The notes beneath the pieces were generated by a model that saw only the letters and a program-made list of their open reading frames with translations, was not told where the DNA came from and did not search any database. The position numbers and the translations under genes were made by a program. 37,139 bases of DNA from Dehalococcoidia bacterium. GTDB lineage: Bacteria > Chloroflexota > Dehalococcoidia > UBA2979. Where the stretch lies: positions 97,948-135,086 of the forward strand of contig SHYR01000001.1 in assembly GCA_009692705.1 (NCBI GenBank). Direction: 5' to 3'. Positions 27,742-37,139 of the stretch are shown here, in pieces; the stretch's first letter is position 1; every line of letters begins with the position of its first letter.

Positions 27742-28365
27742 ATGAACCTACTGATACGGATTCCACGCCCGCTGCTGCTGGGCGCGCTGGCCGGCCTGCT
27801 GGCCGCCGCGGCGCCCGCCGTGGCTGCGGCGAAGGAGGAGGCGGGCGGCATCGCCTCGCTGGGCTTCAGCCTGCCCGGACTGGTCTCGCAGCTCGTCAAC
27901 TTCACGATCCTGATGGTCGTGCTGCGGCTGTTCCTCTACCGCCCGCTGATGCGCATGCTCGATCAGCGCAAGCAGCGCATCGCCGAGGGTCTGGACCGCG
28001 CCGAGGCCGCCGCGCACCAGGCCTCCCAGAGCGAGTCCGAGGCGCGACGCGTGATGGAGGAGGCGCGTGCGCAGGGCCGCGAGGCCGTACAGCGCGCGCA
28101 GCAGGCCGCGGAGCGCCTGCGCGAAGAGTTGGAGCAGCGGGCGCGCGCGGACGCGGAGCTGATCGTCACGCGCGCGCGCGAGGAGGTGCAGGCGGAGCGC
28201 GACCGCGCGATTCAGCAACTGCACCAGGCGTTCGCTGACCTCACCATCACCGCCGCGGAGCGCGTGATCGGGCAGTCGCTCGACCGCGCCGCGCACCAGC
28301 GACTGATCGACGAGGTGCTCGTGAGTAGCGATCTCGGCGGCAGCGCCGGGGCGCGCAGGAACTAG
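27742..28365 (+). CDS. atpF: F0F1 ATP synthase subunit b
   Basis: LVNFTILMVVLRLFLYRPLMRMLDQRKQRIAEGLDRAEAAAHQA followed by a long charged helix; synteny. Confidence 0.95.
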   Translation: MNLLIRIPRPLLLGALAGLLAAAAPAVAAAKEEAGGIASLGFSLPGLVSQLVNFTILMVVLRLFLYRPLMRMLDQRKQRIAEGLDRAEAAAHQASQSESEARRVMEEARAQGREAVQRAQQAAERLREELEQRARADAELIVTRAREEVQAERDRAIQQLHQAFADLTITAAERVIGQSLDRAAHQRLIDEVLVSSDLGGSAGARRN

Positions 28366-28371
28366 CGCCCG

Positions 28372-28929
28372 GTGACGCAGCTGCGCGACGTCGCCGGCCG
28401 CCGCTACGCGCTCGCGGTCGCGGAGATGGCGCGCGCGGGCGGTGACTTCGACGCGTGGATGGAGGCGGCGGATGGGCTGGCGGCGCTGACCGCGAACTCC
28501 GCGCACGTGGCGCTGCTGCAGGGCGACGGCATGACGGACGAGCGTTTCGGGGCGATCGTGCGGCAGGTGGTGCCGGGCATCGACGGCGCGCGGCTCAATC
28601 TCTTCCGCCTGCTGCGGCGCAAGGGGCGGCTGGGCCTCGGCGGCTCGATCGCCTCATACCTGCGCGAGCTGTGGGACGCGGAGCGCGGCGTGGAGCGGGC
28701 GGAGGTCCGCACTGCCGTGCCGCTGGACGACGAGCAGCGCCGCCGCATGGCGCAGCGGCTCTCCGCGCGCAGTGGCCGCACCGTGGAGATCGAGGCCGTC
28801 GTCGACCCCGCGCTGCTGGGCGGCGCGGTGATCCGCATCGGCGACCGCCTGATCGACGGCTCCACGCGGGGGCGCCTGCGGGAGCTGCGGGAACGGTTGG
28901 CCCAGCCGGGCGCCGCGAGCCCGGCATGA
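28372..28929 (+). CDS. atpH: F0F1 ATP synthase subunit delta
   Basis: RDVAGRRYALAVAEMARAGG...RRRMAQRLSARSGRTVEIEAVVDPALLGGAVIRIGDRLIDGSTRGRLRELRERL. GTG start. Confidence 0.94.
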   Translation: MTQLRDVAGRRYALAVAEMARAGGDFDAWMEAADGLAALTANSAHVALLQGDGMTDERFGAIVRQVVPGIDGARLNLFRLLRRKGRLGLGGSIASYLRELWDAERGVERAEVRTAVPLDDEQRRRMAQRLSARSGRTVEIEAVVDPALLGGAVIRIGDRLIDGSTRGRLRELRERLAQPGAASPA

Positions 28930-30459
<1,530 letters not shown>

Positions 30460-30505
30460 CGTACAGCGGCGCCGAGCGCCGGTGCAGTGGGGAGTGAGGC
30501 TGTAG

Positions 30506-32825
<2,320 letters not shown>

Positions 32826-32829
32826 CCGC

Positions 32830-33270
32830 GTGCCGCTCGCGCTCTCCGTCGTCACGCAGGAGCGCACCGTGCTCGAGCGCCGCGACGTGCTGCGGCTGAT
32901 CGTCCCCACCACCGAGGGGCAGATCACCGTGCTGCCCTCGCACGCCCCGCTGATGGCCAGTCTTGCGATCGGCGAGCTGGTAGTGGTGGTGCCCGGCCAG
33001 CAGATCCCGCTCGCGATCCACGGCGGCTTCATCCAGGTCGCGCGCGACGAGGTGACCGTGCTGGCCGACGCCGCCGAGCACGTCGAGGAGATCGACGAGC
33101 AGCGCGCCGAAGCCGCGCGCGAGCGTGCTCAGCGCCGCCTCGCCGGCCCGCGCGCCGGCCCGGAGGCGGTGGACCTGCTGCGCGCCCAGCTTGCGCTCCA
33201 ACGCGCGCTGGTGCGGCTGCGCGTGCGGCGCCGTCGCGGCGGCGCCACCGGCGTCCCCTCCGCGCGCTAG
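32830..33270 (+). CDS. atpC: F0F1 ATP synthase subunit epsilon
   Basis: LALSVVTQERTVLERRDVLRLIVPTTEGQITVLPSHAPLMASLAIGELVV; GTG start 4 nt after the atpD stop. Confidence 0.94.
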   Translation: MPLALSVVTQERTVLERRDVLRLIVPTTEGQITVLPSHAPLMASLAIGELVVVVPGQQIPLAIHGGFIQVARDEVTVLADAAEHVEEIDEQRAEAARERAQRRLAGPRAGPEAVDLLRAQLALQRALVRLRVRRRRGGATGVPSAR

Positions 33271-33357
33271 CCGCCCTGCCGCCCGCCGGCCGATGGCCGC
33301 GCCGCCGCCTCGCCGCGTATGCTCTAGCCGGGACGCGGGAATGGCTGGCCGAAGGCG

Positions 33358-34608
33358 ATGAACGAACGACTGGTGATCCGTGGCGGGCGTCCGCTGCGCG
33401 GGAGCGTGCGGGCCTCCGGCTCGAAGAACGCCGCCCTCTACGCGCTCGCCGCCGCGCTGCTGACCGCCGACCCCGTGACGCTGCACAACGTGCCGCGCAT
33501 CGCCGACATCGCCGAGATGGCAGAGATCCTGCGCGCGCTCGGCGCGACGGTCGCGATCGACGGCGCGGAGGCGCGCATCCAGGCGCGCGAGCTCACCGCC
33601 ACCAGCGCGCCCGTTGACCTGGTGGCGGCGCTGCGCGCCTCCTTCCTGACCATGGGTCCGCTGCTGGGCCGCCTCGGCGAGGCCTCCTGCCCGCCGCCGG
33701 GCGGCGACGTGATCGGCGTGCGCCCGCTGGACGTACACCTCGCCGGCTTCCGCGCGCTCGGCGCCGAGGTGAAGCGCGAAGGCCCCTCGTGGGTCGCGCG
33801 CGCGAAGCGCCTGCGCGGCGCGCGGCTCTTCCTCGACTACCCGAGCGTGCTCGGCACGGTGAACCTGCTGCTCGCCGCCGCGCTCGCCGATGGGGCGACG
33901 ACGATCGTGAACGCCGCCGCCGAGCCCGAGGTGGAGATGGCCGGCCACATGCTCAACGCCATGGGCGCGCGTGTGCGCGGCCACGGCGGCCACACCATCG
34001 TCGTGGAGGGTGTGCCGAAACTCCACGGCGTCGACTTCACCGTGATCCCCGACCGCATCGAAGCTGGCACCTTCCTGCTCGCCGGCGCGGCCACTCGCGG
34101 CGATGTCACCGTGGAGGGCGCGGTCGCCGAGCACCTCGATGGCCTCGTCGCCAAGTTGCGCGAGGCCGGCGCGGAAGTGGAGCTGCGGGAGGGCGCGCTG
34201 CGCGTCTGCGCCGAGCAGCCGCTGTCGGCGGTGCAGGTGCAGGCCGTGCCGTACCCCGGCTACGCCACGGACCTGCAGGCGCCGATGGCCGCGATGCTCA
34301 CGCAGGCGACGGGCGTCTCGATCATCCACGAGCGTGTATTCGAGAACCGCCTGCTGTACGTCGGCGAGCTGCGTGCGATGGGCGGGCGGCTCACCACCGG
34401 TGGCCAGTCCGTGCTGATCGAGGGCCCCACCCCACTCGTCGGCACGCAGGTGCGGGCGCTGGACGTGCGCGCCGGGGCGGCGGTTGTGATCGCCGGCCTC
34501 GCCGCTTCGGGCGAGACGCAGATCCGCGACGTGATCCACATCGACCGCGGCTACGCGAACCTCGTCGAGCGCCTGCGCGCTCTCGGCGCGGACGTCGAGC
34601 GCCGCTAG
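33358..34608 (+). CDS. murA: UDP-N-acetylglucosamine 1-carboxyvinyltransferase
   Basis: LVIRGGRPLRGSVRASGSKNAALYALAAALL, LGEASCPPPGGDVIGVRPLDVHL (active-site Cys), PYPGYATDLQAPMAAMLTQATG. Confidence 0.97.
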   Translation: MNERLVIRGGRPLRGSVRASGSKNAALYALAAALLTADPVTLHNVPRIADIAEMAEILRALGATVAIDGAEARIQARELTATSAPVDLVAALRASFLTMGPLLGRLGEASCPPPGGDVIGVRPLDVHLAGFRALGAEVKREGPSWVARAKRLRGARLFLDYPSVLGTVNLLLAAALADGATTIVNAAAEPEVEMAGHMLNAMGARVRGHGGHTIVVEGVPKLHGVDFTVIPDRIEAGTFLLAGAATRGDVTVEGAVAEHLDGLVAKLREAGAEVELREGALRVCAEQPLSAVQVQAVPYPGYATDLQAPMAAMLTQATGVSIIHERVFENRLLYVGELRAMGGRLTTGGQSVLIEGPTPLVGTQVRALDVRAGAAVVIAGLAASGETQIRDVIHIDRGYANLVERLRALGADVERR

Positions 34609-34650
34609 GCTAGCCGAGCAGGCCCACAGCACGCCAGGGGGAGCACACCG

Positions 34651-35439
34651 ATGGCGATAGCGTCGACAGGATCGAGCGATAGCGCCGCGCCGGTGTCGCC
34701 TGGAGCGGAGGCGGTGACCGGCGGGCGCCAGCCGTGGCGCGCCCTCTACGCCGACGCCGCTACCTTCCTGAGCCGCGGGCTGGTCGCGGGCTTGATCTGC
34801 GGGCTGGTGATCGGCGGCGTCGGGGGGCGGCTCGCGATGTTCGCGCTGCGCCTGACGTCTGGCGGCGCGCTGCGCGGCGTCGAGACGGACGACGGCTTCA
34901 TCATCGGCTCGTTCACCGGTGCCACGTTGTTCCTGGTGATCGTTACCGGCTTCCTCGGTGCCGCCGGTGGTCTGGCGTACCTCGGCGTGTGCGAGTGGGT
35001 CCCGCCGCGCTGGCGAGCGGCCGTGTACGCACTGCTGGGAGCGACCCTTGGCGGCGCGGCGGTGATCCGCCCAGAGGGCGTCGACTTCACCGAACTTGAG
35101 CCGCTGCGGCTCGCGGTCGCATTCTTCGTGATCCTCCCTGCCGCCTACGGCGCGGCGGTGAGTCTGCTGGCGGAGCGGCTCGTGCGTGCCCCGCGCGCGC
35201 CCGGCGCGCTGCGCATAGTGCTCTTGGTGCTGCCGTTCGGCCTACTGGCAACCGGCGGCGGGCCGTTCGGTCTGGCCGCGCTCGCGCTCGGAATGGGCGC
35301 GAGCGCCGCCAATCGCGCCGGCGGCGTGGCACGGGCGTGGCGGTCCGCCCCCGCCACGTGGGCGGGGCGAGCCGGCCTGCTCGGCGTGTTCGGCCTCTCG
35401 GGAGTTGCATTGCTACGGGATGTGGGCGCCGTCCTGTAG
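34651..35439 (+). CDS. Multi-TM membrane protein of unknown function
   Basis: Hydrophobic ORF; GLVIGGVGGRLAMFALRLTSGGALRGVETDDGFIIGSFTGATLFLVIVTGFLGAAGG. Confidence 0.8.
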   Translation: MAIASTGSSDSAAPVSPGAEAVTGGRQPWRALYADAATFLSRGLVAGLICGLVIGGVGGRLAMFALRLTSGGALRGVETDDGFIIGSFTGATLFLVIVTGFLGAAGGLAYLGVCEWVPPRWRAAVYALLGATLGGAAVIRPEGVDFTELEPLRLAVAFFVILPAAYGAAVSLLAERLVRAPRAPGALRIVLLVLPFGLLATGGGPFGLAALALGMGASAANRAGGVARAWRSAPATWAGRAGLLGVFGLSGVALLRDVGAVL

Positions 35440-35455
35440 CGTCCCAGCGGCGTTC

Positions 35456-35498
35456 CGGTCGCGGGTGAGATGCACGGGCCCCTTGCGGCCCGCGACCG
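35456..35498. repeat. 10-bp perfect inverted repeat CGGTCGCGGG-N23-CCCGCGACCG
   Basis: Arms at 35456-35465 and 35489-35498 in the roughly 208-nt gap before mreB. No T-tract follows. Confidence 0.7.
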
Positions 35499-35647
35499 CC
35501 GGGCGCGTGAAGCCACCAGCCGCTTCGAACTCTCGGCATGATGCGCCGGTGAGGCCGGCGCGCTAAGGTACGCGGGCTTCGCGGTGGCGGCGGAACTGTC
35601 CACATCGCATCGACGAGTGCGGCGGCTGCCGTGCGGGGGCTGCGCGT

Positions 35648-36679
35648 TTGTTCACCAAGCGCATCGGCATCGACCTCGGTACCGCGAACGTGATCGTGTT
35701 CGAGCACGGCAAGGGCGTGGTGCTAGACGAGCCCTCCGTGGTCGCCCTCACCGAGCGCGACAACACCGTGGTCGCCGTCGGCGACGAGGCGCGCGCGATG
35801 ATCGGCCGCCACCCCGGCACGATCCAGGTGATCCGGCCGATGCGCGACGGCGTGATCGCCGACTACCTGATCACCGAGGCGATGCTGCGCTACTTCATCC
35901 GCCGCGTGGTCGGGCGCTTCAACCTGATCCGCCCGGAGGTGATGATCTGCGTGCCCGTCGGCGTCACCGGCGTCGAGCAGCGCGCGGTGCGCGACGCCGC
36001 CGAGGCCGCCGGCGCGCGCCGGCCAGCGCACCTCATCCCGGAGCCGCTCGCCGCAGCGATCGGCGCCGAGATCCCGGTCGGCTCGCCGCGCGGCCACATG
36101 ATCGTGGACATCGGCGGCGGCCGCACGGAGGCGGCGGTGCTCTCGATGTTCGGCATCGTTGCCAGCTCGTCGGTGCGGGTGGCCGGCGACAGCCTCGACG
36201 ACGCCGTGGTGCAGTACGTGAAGCGCCGCCACAACCTCCTGATCGGCGAGCGCACCGCCGAGGAGGTGAAGATCGCCATCGGCTCCGCGCTGCCGCTGGA
36301 GGGCGACCCTTCCATCGGCGTGCGCGGGCGCGATCAGATCACCGGCTTGCCGCGCACGATCACGGTCCACTCCTCCGAGATCACGCAGGCCTTCCAGGAC
36401 CAGCTCGGCGTGATCGTGCAGGCGGTGCGAGCGGTGCTGGAGCAGACGCCGCCGGAGCTCGCCTCGGACGTGATCGACCGCGGGATCGTGCTCACCGGCG
36501 GCGGCGCACTGCTCAGGCACCTCGATGACCTGCTGCGCGAGGAGACCGGCGTGCCGGTGCACGTCGCCGACGACCCGCAGCGCTGCGTCGCCAGGGGCGC
36601 CGGCGCGGCGCTCGATTACCTCGACGTGGTTGCGCGCGCGCTGCCGACGGAGGAGGAATCGCTGATCGGTGGCCGCTAG
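35648..36679 (+). CDS. mreB: MreB/MreB-like rod shape-determining actin homolog
   Basis: [71 protein letters not shown] start. Confidence 0.95.
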   Translation: MFTKRIGIDLGTANVIVFEHGKGVVLDEPSVVALTERDNTVVAVGDEARAMIGRHPGTIQVIRPMRDGVIADYLITEAMLRYFIRRVVGRFNLIRPEVMICVPVGVTGVEQRAVRDAAEAAGARRPAHLIPEPLAAAIGAEIPVGSPRGHMIVDIGGGRTEAAVLSMFGIVASSSVRVAGDSLDDAVVQYVKRRHNLLIGERTAEEVKIAIGSALPLEGDPSIGVRGRDQITGLPRTITVHSSEITQAFQDQLGVIVQAVRAVLEQTPPELASDVIDRGIVLTGGGALLRHLDDLLREETGVPVHVADDPQRCVARGAGAALDYLDVVARALPTEEESLIGGR

Positions 36680-37139
36680 CGCTGGGCGTCGCGGCGCAGG
36701 TGGTAGGTCATGCTCTGGAGGGAGATCACGGGGTCGATCTGTTGGATGTGCACGCCCTCTGGGACCTGCACCGCGAGCGGCGCGTAGTTCAGGATCGCGC
36801 GCACGCCCGCGCGCACCAGCGCGTCGATCACGGACTGCGCGTGCTCGGCTGGTACCGCCACGATCCCGATCTCTGCCGGGTGCGAGCGCAGGTCCGACTC
36901 CAGCCGCGCGACGTCCCGCACCACGTGATCGTCGACGTGCGTGCCTACCACCGCTGGGTCGGCGTCGTAGATCGCCGCGATGTCGAAGCCCTGCGGTTCG
37001 AACCCGCGGTAAGAGGCGATCGCACGCCCGAGCCGGCCGATGCCAACCAGTATCAGCCGCCAGCGCTGTGTAAGCCCCAGGATCACCCGCAGCTCTTCCA
37101 CCAGCCGCTGCACGGAGTACCCGCGCCCCTGCTTTCCGA
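36676..37139 (-). CDS. rex: Redox-sensing transcriptional repressor Rex (N-terminus truncated by window edge)
   Basis: [65 protein letters not shown]...[14 protein letters not shown]-like Rex C-domain ([21 protein letters not shown]). Confidence 0.93.
   Translation of the reverse strand, partial: GKQGRGYSVQRLVEELRVILGLTQRWRLILVGIGRLGRAIASYRGFEPQGFDIAAIYDADPAVVGTHVDDHVVRDVARLESDLRSHPAEIGIVAVPAEHAQSVIDALVRAGVRAILNYAPLAVQVPEGVHIQQIDPVISLQSMTYHLRRDAQR

Noticed and set aside
33318-33323. TATGCT as a murA promoter -10
   Set aside because: No convincing -35 at the right distance; co-transcription with the atp operon is equally likely.

Overview
The window is a gene-dense, high-GC bacterial chromosome segment of about 37 kb. 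The GC content, the atp operon layout, DUF951, the bifunctional nuclease and the AtpD signature suggest a Chloroflexota-like lineage, but that is inference only. Left half: fatty-acid/acyl-CoA oxidation genes (SDR, two enoyl-CoA hydratases, acyl-CoA synthetase, a membrane HdrD-like/NarI-like ETF:quinone oxidoreductase candidate, EtfB, EtfA), then CoaE, a NorQ/CbbQ-like AAA+ ATPase with a giant NorD/CbbO-like VWA protein, and a ChrA-type transporter. Middle: MBL hydrolase, VOC protein, a lower-GC frameshifted gene, CinA, MoxR/DUF58/DUF4129, MurI, PyrF, DUF951 and the bifunctional nuclease. Right half: a complete F1Fo ATP synthase operon (atpI-B-E-F-H-A-G-D-C), murA, a membrane protein, mreB and a truncated rex. 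Best leads: (1) a Rieske-fold-like membrane-anchored protein that seems to keep the two disulfide cysteines but to lose all four [2Fe-2S] ligands; (2) a tandem pair of tiny paralogous unknown proteins inside the acyl-CoA cluster; (3) a predicted ETF:menaquinone oxidoreductase next to EtfBA and an AAA+/VWA pair whose VWA partner has an N-terminal alpha-helical repeat array; (4) a promoter whose -10 lies inside a 21-bp direct repeat ahead of the acyl-CoA synthetase; (5) mirror-image extended -10 motifs in the cinA/moxR divergent region; (6) a frameshifted low-GC gene with an in-frame post-stop extension; (7) signal-peptide-like extensions on both AtpE and AtpF. No CRISPR, rRNA, tRNA or transposase was recognised. 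All calls come from reading the sequence; no database search was run.
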